Source of the DNA: Comamonadaceae bacterium
GTDB taxonomy: Bacteria > Pseudomonadota > Gammaproteobacteria > Burkholderiales > Burkholderiaceae_C
Reading direction: 5' to 3'
NCBI GenBank assembly: GCA_013297875.1
Contig: JAAFIW010000027.1
Span: 1 to 57,812, forward strand
DNA: 57,812 nucleotides
The translations under genes were made by a program, and so were the position numbers. Numbering within the stretch: position 1 is the first letter of the stretch; each line of letters starts with the position of its first letter. Positions 7,096 through 14,067 of the stretch are shown here, piece by piece. Under the pieces are notes generated by a model, which was given only the letters and a program-made list of their open reading frames with translations, was not told the origin of the DNA and ran no database searches.

Positions 7096-9300
7096 ATGGC
7101 GCAGTTACAGCGTATTCATCAGGCAGACCCCCCACCAAACCCGTCCGCTGAAACAACCCAGGTCATTTTTATTCATGGGCTGGGCGGCGGCATCAAATCC
7201 ACCTGGATGCACCAACCCGAGAACGACAGCAGCTTGTGGCCCGCCTGGGTGGGCGCCGATACGGGCTTGACCACCTGGGTGCTGGGTTACGACGCGGCCT
7301 TGTCGGCCTGGAAAGACAGCGCCATGCCGCTGCCCGACCAGGGCTCCACGGTGCTCGACCTGCTGGTCAGCGAGCCCGCACTGGGCCAATCCAACCTGGT
7401 GCTGGTGGGCCACAGCATGGGCGGCCTAGTGATCAAAACCGCGCTGGTTAATGCCATGACGCAGGGTGTTGCCCGCTACGAGGCGTTGGCCAAACGGGTG
7501 CGGGGCGTTGTGTTTGTGGCCACACCCCATGCGGGCTCGCAACTGGCCAGCCTGGCCAAGGTGATGAGCTTCATGCTGCGCATTAACGACCAGGTAGGCA
7601 ACATGGCCAGCCACGACGTCCACCTGCGCAACCTGAGCGAGCAGTTTCGCAGCCAGCACAAAAAGCTAGGCTTTGGCGTGCGCACATTTGCTGAAACTAA
7701 AGGCATTTTTGTGGGCAAAAAGGTGTTGGGCGTGCGCGTGGGTAGTGAAATCACCGTGGTAGACGCATCCAGCAGTAACCCGCATGTGCCGGATGAAGTG
7801 CCGGTGCGTCTGGCTGACGACCACTTGAGCATTTGCAAGCCCCAAAACCGCAACGCACAAATCCACAAATCGCTGCTTGAATTTCTGCGCAACCTGCCCG
7901 CGCTGAGCAAATTGGAGCCGATGGCGCGGCAACCCGACAGGCAACAGGTGATCGGTACTCAAGGTGAGCCAACTACTGAGTCCAACACAGGAACCGCCAG
8001 GTCGCAGCTGGCACACCACGCCGCCGAAGCGACGAAACTGCCCATCGCCACGCTAATCGCTTCAAGCCAGCAAGCGTTAGAACGCGTAAAACACACCAAC
8101 TTCTATGACCGCTTGGCACGTGGCGTGCAAGCGATTTTTCAGCTCCAAGCTCCGCCAGCGCCATCTGAGTTATTGAGCAAGCTGCAATCAGTGAACGACG
8201 CCACTCAACTTGTCGCTTTCGCCGGTCTGTTGCAACCTGCCATCGCCAACATGACAGATTCGGGTGCCGAGGCTGCCCTGTGCTGCGATGCTGCGGTGTC
8301 TCTTTTCTGTGTGTGGGTGAGCTATTTGAAGCTGTCGCCACCCGCTGCTAATTTTCAAACCCTGCCGCGTATACAAATCGAGTCAAAGGCATTGGCCGAC
8401 GTGGCAGGCCTCAGGCTGGCGGGCTTTTATGTGGCAGCAGCATCCGGTAGAAAGCTGGAGTTTGCCGACACGCCCAACGGCTTGGCACCCAAGCATGGCC
8501 ATCGGCTTCGCGCCAGCCCAAATAGTGAACAGGATGAAAACCAGATGCACTGGGAGTTGTACGGTCAGTTCTTACCGGGAAGTGAACACACAGCAGACAA
8601 GTTGGTGCAAAGCGGGCCGATCAAGCCGCAAGAGCAAGCCATTCTTCGCGCCAACATTCGCGCAAAAAGAGACCCCTACGGCACTAACTGTGCGGTGTTT
8701 GCCATCGTGTCTGCCAGCAACAAAGGCGACAGTGCCGCCAAGGCGGTTGCGCAGGCCTACGCGGGTGAAGGCCTGGAAATCATTTATGAAACGCAAGAGG
8801 TTGATGCGTGGCCATTTGACCTAGTCACCGCCGTAGACCTGTATGCCAGTATTCAAATGCTATTTGCCCAAATTGCCCTCATCAAAGCGACCTCTCAACC
8901 CACGCCCAGCCCTAAGGAGCAACCCATGACCCAACCAGCGCAAGTCGCCATCAGCATCACCAACACCGGCCCGGCACAAACCAACATCGCAAGCGGCCAT
9001 AACTCGGCGGTGCACGCTACGTGGAATTTGAATGAGTCTCAAAAAAACCAGCTTCAAGCGCTGGGCGACAACCTGATTCAAGTCGCAGCCCAGGCACAAC
9101 CAGCCGAAAAAGTGGCACTGACTGGTCTGGGTAAGCAACTCAAAGCGCAAGCTGAGAAGCCTGCACCTGATAAAGGCGCAATCACTGAAGTCTGGGAAAG
9201 CCTCAAAGCCCTGGCTGATTCAGCCAAATCGGTTGAATCCATTCACTCAGCCATCGTTTCAGCCATCGCCGCTCTAGGCCCGCTCATCAGCCAATTCTGA
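7096..9300 (+). CDS. Alpha/beta-hydrolase-domain protein, candidate effector of the DGR system
   Basis: A 734-residue protein. Residues ~20-270 form an alpha/beta hydrolase resembling PGAP1/DUF676 lipase-like proteins: the oxyanion motif 'IHGLGGG' (26-32), the nucleophile elbow 'GHSMGG' with Ser107, a probable acid at Asp223 ('VVDASSS') and His243 ('DDHLSI'). Residues ~300-600 match nothing I recognise. The last ~110 residues ('NTGPAQTNIASGHNS' then two amphipathic helices) look like a small adaptor domain. AGGAGG lies just upstream of ATG 7096. It is the first gene of an operon with the AAA+ ATPase (2 bases between genes) and the FGE protein. I infer that the hydrolase acts on lipid or ester bonds when the system is triggered. 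Confidence 0.75.
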   Translation: MAQLQRIHQADPPPNPSAETTQVIFIHGLGGGIKSTWMHQPENDSSLWPAWVGADTGLTTWVLGYDAALSAWKDSAMPLPDQGSTVLDLLVSEPALGQSNLVLVGHSMGGLVIKTALVNAMTQGVARYEALAKRVRGVVFVATPHAGSQLASLAKVMSFMLRINDQVGNMASHDVHLRNLSEQFRSQHKKLGFGVRTFAETKGIFVGKKVLGVRVGSEITVVDASSSNPHVPDEVPVRLADDHLSICKPQNRNAQIHKSLLEFLRNLPALSKLEPMARQPDRQQVIGTQGEPTTESNTGTARSQLAHHAAEATKLPIATLIASSQQALERVKHTNFYDRLARGVQAIFQLQAPPAPSELLSKLQSVNDATQLVAFAGLLQPAIANMTDSGAEAALCCDAAVSLFCVWVSYLKLSPPAANFQTLPRIQIESKALADVAGLRLAGFYVAAASGRKLEFADTPNGLAPKHGHRLRASPNSEQDENQMHWELYGQFLPGSEHTADKLVQSGPIKPQEQAILRANIRAKRDPYGTNCAVFAIVSASNKGDSAAKAVAQAYAGEGLEIIYETQEVDAWPFDLVTAVDLYASIQMLFAQIALIKATSQPTPSPKEQPMTQPAQVAISITNTGPAQTNIASGHNSAVHATWNLNESQKNQLQALGDNLIQVAAQAQPAEKVALTGLGKQLKAQAEKPAPDKGAITEVWESLKALADSAKSVESIHSAIVSAIAALGPLISQF

Positions 9301-9302
9301 CC

Positions 9303-10265
9303 ATGACCAACCCCTTCATCGCCTTGACAGAAGGCCTGCAAACCCCTCTCCCCACAGACGACCGTTTCGGCGACGCGGCCCACCTGTGGAGCCAGCCAGA
9401 AATCGATGCGCTCACGCTCGCCTGGGCCACGCAGCGGCCCTTGCTGGTGCGCGGTGAAGCTGGTTGCGGCAAGAGCCAGTTGGCGCGTGCGGCGGCGGCA
9501 GTGCTCAAGAGCACAAGCCCGGTGGAGTTGGTCTACGAGGTGATTCACCCGCGCTTTGAGGCCTTGGAACTGCTCTACCGCATGGACACCATTGAACGCC
9601 TGGCCGATGCCGAGCTGGCGCGTATTGATTCAAGTGCTTTCGACCGCACCGGTGAGAAATACCTGAAAAAGGGTGCGATGTGGCGATCGTTTGAAGCGCA
9701 AAAAAGTGGCTCAGCCGTGCTGCTGATCGACGAGATTGACAAGGCCGACAGCGACATTCCCAACGCACTGCTCGATGTGATGGGCAACCGCAGCTTCAGT
9801 GTGCCGTGCGCACAAGGCCCGCAGGCGATGAAGTTCACTCGCTTGCCGCTCATCGTGGTCACCACCAACGAAGAGCGCGAATTGCCGCTGGCGTTTTTGC
9901 GCCGCTGCGTGGTGCTAAACCAGAACCCGCCAGCAGACAGCGACCCCGATGCCTTTTTAGACTGGCTCGTCAAACGCGGCGCTGTGCACACCCAACTCCA
10001 CATTGAAGAAAGACCCCGTTGGTGGGCAGCAGACCAGGTGCTGGCCGACCGGCTGGCTGCCAAGCCCTTGGGCCTGGGGCGGGTAGGCCTGGCTGAATAC
10101 ATCGACCTGCTCACCGCGCTGCATGACCTCACGCGTGAGACCGCGCCCGAGCAGCGCGAGGCCGAGCAAACCCGCTGGCTCAAGCGCTTGAACCAATATG
10201 CGCTGGTTAAAGGCGCAGACCAAGACCAGGCCCGCCCGCCCGTGGCTTCGCTGGCGAGCGCCTGA
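9303..10265 (+). CDS. MoxR-like AAA+ ATPase of the DGR system
   Basis: A 320-residue AAA+ ATPase with Walker A 'GEAGCGKS' (51-58), Walker B 'LLIDEID' (140-146), sensor 1 'VVTTNE' (185-190) and arginines 200-201 as candidate finger residues ('FLRRC'). MoxR-family ATPases work with vWA-domain partners as chaperone- or sensor-like remodelers. The next gene has a vWA-like region, which fits that pairing. The start is two bases after the hydrolase gene. Its position between a hydrolase and a DGR-diversified FGE protein suggests it couples ligand recognition to effector control. Confidence 0.85.
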   Translation: MTNPFIALTEGLQTPLPTDDRFGDAAHLWSQPEIDALTLAWATQRPLLVRGEAGCGKSQLARAAAAVLKSTSPVELVYEVIHPRFEALELLYRMDTIERLADAELARIDSSAFDRTGEKYLKKGAMWRSFEAQKSGSAVLLIDEIDKADSDIPNALLDVMGNRSFSVPCAQGPQAMKFTRLPLIVVTTNEERELPLAFLRRCVVLNQNPPADSDPDAFLDWLVKRGAVHTQLHIEERPRWWAADQVLADRLAAKPLGLGRVGLAEYIDLLTALHDLTRETAPEQREAEQTRWLKRLNQYALVKGADQDQARPPVASLASA

Positions 10266-10307
10266 AACGGTCGGCCCCAATTGAATCGCTACAACGCTGC
10301 ATTGAGC

Positions 10308-10333
10308 TCCTTCCCCCGGGAGGGGAAGGGGCA
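10308..10333. repeat. GC-rich hairpin repeat (CCTTCCCC/GGGGAAGG), single
   Basis: CCTTCCCC and GGGGAAGG form a perfect 8-bp stem around CGGGA in the 118-base gap between the ATPase and FGE genes. It belongs to the family of larger inverted repeats seen at 13616, 20025 and 30552. It could attenuate transcription within the operon. Confidence 0.7.
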
Positions 10334-10383
10334 AAACCCGCTGTTCATCAGTGCTGGTGTATGCCTAACGGGGCATCAAGCCC

Positions 10384-13281
10384 ATGCTTGAAGCCACGCC
10401 TCCTGCCAGCGGGTGCCTGGCGCGCGCCGACCTCTTGCGACTGCTGCACCTGCGTGAGGCAGGCCAGCCGCAGCACCTTTCGTTAGCCTGCTCATCGGAA
10501 ATATCGCAAGACGTTGGGTATTGGCAGCTACCAGCCCCCGAGACCCCAGCCTGGGTTTCAGCGGGCACGATCAACGCCACGGTCAGCACATCTCTGAGCC
10601 TGGCTGCGCCTGTTTCATCAGCGCCTGTGCAGCAACTCGAAAGCATGTGGCTCGTCACCGAGCACACCAAGCCCGAAACCGCCCCGCCCCAGCAAAGCTT
10701 CGAGCCCCTGGCCCCACTCACCGAGCAAAACGCCAAAGCCCCCAGCACCGCCCCACCGCCCGCGTTTGAAGACCTGGTGCCCCGGGCCCGCCTCATGCCT
10801 TTGCTCAAGCGCTTGCTGCAGCAACAACAACCCGGCGCGCTCGATGTGCCCAAAATTGTTGACCATATTTCCCAGCGGCGCATGCCCCAGCACTGGCCGC
10901 GCAAGCTGCTTGCGCGCTGGCCGGGGCAGCTCATTGTGGTGCTTGATTTTTCAGAGCACCTGTACCCCTTTCACCAAGACATGCACCGCCTGTGCCACTG
11001 GTTGATCGCGGTTTTTGGCCGCACCAGCCTCTCGCTGCGCCTGGTGCAGCAGGGCCCAGGTGCTTGGTCAAACTGGCATGAGCACCAGCGTGAAGACTTT
11101 TCGCTCCCCGCAGAACACCCCTGGCACATGCCCCCACCCGGCAGCGCCGTGCTGGTGGCCAGCGATTTCGCGCTGGCTGTGCCGCACAGTGCGGGCTACG
11201 TGGCCCGCTGGCAAGCCTTTGGGCACAGCCTGCGCCAGGCAGGCTGCCTGCCCTTCGCCCTGGTGCCCCTGGGTGCCCCGCAAATTCCCCCGGCGCTGGC
11301 CCGCGCCTACACACTGGTGCGCTGGAGCCCCGACGCCCCCGCCCAACCGCAGCGCCCGCCCCAGCACGCAGACGACTGGGCCGCCACAAGCCAGGTGCCG
11401 GGCCTGGCCCCCTTGCTGGCCATGATCGCCAGCACCCACCGGGTAGACCCGCCGCTGCTGCGCGCCCTGCGGCAAATCAACACCGATGCCCCCCGCAACG
11501 CGGGCCTGGAAGCCGCCGCCTGGAACCACCCCGATGTAGAGGCTGGTAGCGCCTGCTGGGTAGCCAACGACCCTGCCAAAAACCAGCCCCACCAGCACCT
11601 GTTTGCCCAAAACCCCGCCTGGCACCCACCCGTGCGAGCACTGGTCACCCGGCACCACGGCCACCTGCGCGCCGGGCTCAACCATGAAGAAACCCTGCGC
11701 TGGGCGGCCCTGCTCACGCCCGCAGAACGCGCCCAACCCGCCACCCAGCAAGCCCTGCAACAAGCCCACGGCTACTTCCAGGCCCTGCTGGGCAGCCTGA
11801 CGCACAGCGCCGCCGGGGCTGATACCGAAAAATGGTGGCGCTATGCCGACCGCTTGGTTCACGGTGTTGACCCGGCCGTGCGGCAACAAGCGCCTGACTT
11901 GTTTCACCGGTTCGCCCAGCTGCTGGCACCACGCTGGTTGGCTGGCGGCCACACAACCGTGCCAGCGTGGGTCGACCCGCAGCGGCTTGAAACCCGTGCA
12001 AATCCGGTTCCCTATTGGCTGGTGCACGACTTCGCCAGCGGCGCAGCCCTGCTGCAATCCGAACCACCCCAGCCGCGCCAAAGCCTGCTGGCAGGCCCCC
12101 TGCGCGCGAGTGCACTCACGGTGCAAACCAGCCACCGGGCCACAGCACAGTGGCTGCAACTGGCCGGGCCAGCCCATCGCCTGCCCATTCCCGCTGCAAC
12201 CGACACGCTCACCCTGCGCCACGCCAACGAAGCACTCACGCTGGCCCACCTGTCGCGCCCCGCCTGGGCCAGCGAGTGGGGCCAAGATCGCGCGGGGCCC
12301 TATGCCTTGCGCCGCAGCTTGTTTGGTGCGCCTTGGCGCTTCAGCCCCCTGGCCAATGAAGAAGAAGTTGTCAAAAGCACGGGGGCGTTTGCGTATGGGC
12401 ATGACGAATTCGGTAACTGGGCCAGCCTGCAAATACAAGCCCAAACCCAAACCCTGCGCTACCTGCCGCCCGGCAGCTTTCTGATGGGCTCGCCGCCTGA
12501 TGAGCCGGGGCGTGATGCCAACGAAGGCCCACAGCACCCCGTGACCCTGACCGAGGGCCTGTGGCTGGCCGATACCGCATGCACGCAAGGCCTGTGGCTG
12601 GCGGTGATGGGCGACAACCCCAGCTACTTCACAGGCGATCTGGAATTGCCGGTGGAGCAAGTCAGCTGGGAAGATGTGCAGGCGTTCCTTGCCAAGTTGC
12701 AAGCGCATTTGCCGCCGGGCGTGCAGGCTGTGCTGCCCACTGAGGCCCAATGGGAATACGCCTGCCGGGCGGGCACCACCACGCCGTTCAGCTTCGGCCA
12801 GAACATCAACTCAAACTTGGTGAACTACGACGGCAACTACCCGTACAACAAAGGCCCCAAGGGTGAATACCGGGAAAAAACGGTCGCTGTGAAAGCCTTG
12901 CCCGCCAATGCCTGGGGCTTGTACCAAATGCATGGCAACGTGTGGGAGTGGTGTGCCGATGGAATGCGCCAGTACTCCGGAAAAAGCGTGACGAACCCCA
13001 GCGGAGCGCAGGGCGAGAAAAGCGCTTCCTTCGCGGTTCGCGGCGGGTCGTGGATCCTCCGCGCGCGGCACGCGCGTTCGGCCCAGCGCAACCACTACGT
13101 GCCTGGCGGGCGCTTCGGCTACCTGGGGTTCCGGTTTGCTCTGAGGTCCACAGCCCAGCCGGGGGCCGGAGGCCCTGCCTTGGTAGGGCGGAGCCCGGGC
13201 ATTGACTTGGACGGGCGGAGCCCGCCCTGGGGCCGGGACGGCCCGGTGTTAGCCGCGCGCAGCGCGGCGCGAAAAAAATGA
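10384..13281 (+). CDS. vWA-like/FGE-domain protein, DGR target 1
   Basis: A 965-residue protein. Residues 1-150 are Pro/Ala-rich and low-complexity. About 180-340 resemble a degenerate vWA domain ('LIVVLDFSEHLYPFHQDM', later 'VLVASDFALAV'), the expected partner of a MoxR ATPase. Residues ~690-921 are an FGE-sulfatase domain with C-type-lectin fold ('PPGSFLMGSPPDE', 'EAQWEYACRAGT', 'GNVWEW', 'AVRGGSW', 'GFRFALR'). Its last 38 residues (884-921) are encoded by variable repeat 1 of a diversity-generating retroelement. A ~44-residue tail rich in Gly/Arg/Pro follows, encoded by hairpins. The stop overlaps the next start (ATGA). I infer that the lectin-like pocket binds a variable ligand and the vWA region engages the ATPase. 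Confidence 0.85.
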   Translation: MLEATPPASGCLARADLLRLLHLREAGQPQHLSLACSSEISQDVGYWQLPAPETPAWVSAGTINATVSTSLSLAAPVSSAPVQQLESMWLVTEHTKPETAPPQQSFEPLAPLTEQNAKAPSTAPPPAFEDLVPRARLMPLLKRLLQQQQPGALDVPKIVDHISQRRMPQHWPRKLLARWPGQLIVVLDFSEHLYPFHQDMHRLCHWLIAVFGRTSLSLRLVQQGPGAWSNWHEHQREDFSLPAEHPWHMPPPGSAVLVASDFALAVPHSAGYVARWQAFGHSLRQAGCLPFALVPLGAPQIPPALARAYTLVRWSPDAPAQPQRPPQHADDWAATSQVPGLAPLLAMIASTHRVDPPLLRALRQINTDAPRNAGLEAAAWNHPDVEAGSACWVANDPAKNQPHQHLFAQNPAWHPPVRALVTRHHGHLRAGLNHEETLRWAALLTPAERAQPATQQALQQAHGYFQALLGSLTHSAAGADTEKWWRYADRLVHGVDPAVRQQAPDLFHRFAQLLAPRWLAGGHTTVPAWVDPQRLETRANPVPYWLVHDFASGAALLQSEPPQPRQSLLAGPLRASALTVQTSHRATAQWLQLAGPAHRLPIPAATDTLTLRHANEALTLAHLSRPAWASEWGQDRAGPYALRRSLFGAPWRFSPLANEEEVVKSTGAFAYGHDEFGNWASLQIQAQTQTLRYLPPGSFLMGSPPDEPGRDANEGPQHPVTLTEGLWLADTACTQGLWLAVMGDNPSYFTGDLELPVEQVSWEDVQAFLAKLQAHLPPGVQAVLPTEAQWEYACRAGTTTPFSFGQNINSNLVNYDGNYPYNKGPKGEYREKTVAVKALPANAWGLYQMHGNVWEWCADGMRQYSGKSVTNPSGAQGEKSASFAVRGGSWILRARHARSAQRNHYVPGGRFGYLGFRFALRSTAQPGAGGPALVGRSPGIDLDGRSPPWGRDGPVLAARSAARKK
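13032..13145 (+). repeat. DGR variable repeat 1 (VR1)
   Basis: A 114-bp segment aligned without gaps to the template at 13797-13910. All 13 differences fall where the template has A: for example AAC to CTC, CAC, TAC, TTC or GGC, CAC to CGC, CAG to CGG, GAG to GTG, AGG to GGG. The flanks up to TGGATC and from CTGGGGTTCCGG to CTGAG are identical. It encodes residues 884-921 of the FGE protein. Confidence 0.95.
13146..13260 (+). other. Serial hairpins downstream of VR1
   Basis: Directly after VR1 come GGGCC-GGA-GGCCC, GGGC-GGA-GCCC and CGGGC-GGA-GCCCG stem-loops, all still coding for the protein tail. Hairpins at this position are known to promote retrohoming in some DGRs; that role here is inference. 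Confidence 0.6.
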
Positions 13282-13472
13282 ACAGCAGCCTGCACTTTTT
13301 TACCGTCCCGGCGCTCGCTGCGGGCGATGCGCAAGACGAAATCAACCTGTTTTTGCAGCAAAACCGCGTGGTGGCTGTTGAAAAGCAGTGGGTGGCCGAT
13401 GGGGCGGCCTCGTACTGGAGCCTGTGCGTCACAGTGGTCAATGGGCCGGGCCCGCTGCCTGCCAACCTGCGC
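13278..13472 (+). pseudogene. Truncated DGR accessory (HRDC-type) gene
   Basis: ATG 13278 overlaps the stop of the FGE gene (ATGA). The first 57 residues ('MNSSLHFFTVPAL', 'DEINLFLQQNRVVAVEKQW', 'YWSLCVTVVNG') resemble the N-terminus of the small HRDC-domain proteins encoded next to some DGR reverse transcriptases. After residue ~65 the frame runs into hairpin-repeat DNA and then the template repeat, so the HRDC domain itself is missing. The open frame continues to 14075, but that part is not protein-like. I read this as a deletion that removed the rest of the accessory gene, and perhaps the reverse transcriptase gene with it. Confidence 0.6.
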
Positions 13473-13486
13473 ATGACGGCAGGCTT

Positions 13487-13575
13487 GGCTCCTTCCCCTG
13501 CTGGGGGGCATGCGCGCTGCAACGCTTTGCCAGCCGGGTTGCCGCGCAGCCCCCATCCCAACCCTCGCACGGGAG
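13487..13575. repeat. Degenerate GC-rich inverted repeat in the DGR spacer
   Basis: It begins GCTCCTTCCCCTGCTGGGGG and ends GCCCCCATCCCAACC...GGGAGG, the arm sequences of the large hairpin family with many mismatches. A perfect short palindrome follows (ATGTGTA-TC-TACACAT, 13578-13593). Confidence 0.5.
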
Positions 13576-13615
13576 GCATGTGTATCTACACATCTTTACG
13601 CCAAGTGGGTTTTGC

Positions 13616-13736
13616 TCCCTCGCCCCTCTGGGGAGAGGGCTGGGGTGAGGGGCTGTGCGATACGGGGCCTGTGCGACTCAACGGCCCTCACCCCTGCCCT
13701 CTCCCGCAAGCGGGAGAGGGGGCAAAGCCATTTCGT
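13616..13736. repeat. Large GC-rich inverted repeat upstream of the DGR template
   Basis: GAGAGGGCTGGGGTGAGGG and CCCTCACCCCTGCCCTCTC are ~19-bp arms with one mismatch, and smaller hairpins sit at each end (CCCCTCTGGGG; CTCTCCCGCAAGCGGGAGAG). It ends 60 bases before the template repeat. It could be a transcription or RNA-structure element of the template RNA, or simply an inserted repeat. Confidence 0.75.
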
Positions 13737-13796
13737 CCTCATTTGGCCAAGCACCCGCTTTGCACAAGTCCGGTTCAAGCTAAAACCAACCCCAAA

Positions 13797-13910
13797 CGCG
13801 GTTCGCGGCGGGTCGTGGATCAACCACGCGCAGAACGCGCGTTCGGCCCAGCGCAACCACAACGAGCCTGGCAGGCGCAACAACAACCTGGGGTTCCGGT
13901 TTGCTCTGAG
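13797..13910 (+). other. DGR template repeat (TR), non-coding
   Basis: A 114-bp copy with the same ends as VR1 and VR2. It carries AAC at the codon positions that vary: seven AAC triplets, three of them consecutive just before CTGGGGTTCCGG. It is not part of a plausible gene: no start codon precedes it in register, and the frame is flanked by hairpin repeats. The 3' boundary differs from the VRs right after CTGAG (C instead of G), as expected for the distinct initiation-of-mutagenic-homing sequences of TR and VR. Adenine-only divergence from both VRs identifies it as the template for mutagenic reverse transcription. Confidence 0.92.
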
Positions 13911-14067
13911 CTCAATGGCCGCTGCGGTGTGGATTCACCGGGCCATGGACCAAACAGGCGTCCGGTAGCCCGTGCCACGCGGCATGGGCTCAAACTGCAA
14001 GGCCCCCGGGGTGCTGGTAGGCAGCAGCCGAACGCTCCCCGGGCAGCCGTTTTGGATTGCCGTACTC

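Noticed and set aside
8840-8870. CCAGTATTCAAATGCTATTTG inside the hydrolase gene as another interspersed-repeat copy
   Set aside because: Only part of the motif is present, without the ATAGCTGCTTGAGCAG core; treated as chance.
11068-12750. A 560-residue minus-strand frame opposite DGR target 1
   Set aside because: It is the antisense shadow of a GC-rich gene; the plus strand has clear domain motifs.
13510-13968. An open frame through the template repeat that encodes the FGE-like peptide 'AVRGGSWIN...'
   Set aside because: Its upstream part is repeat DNA, there is no FGE domain before it, and the AAC bias plus adenine-only differences identify a non-coding template.
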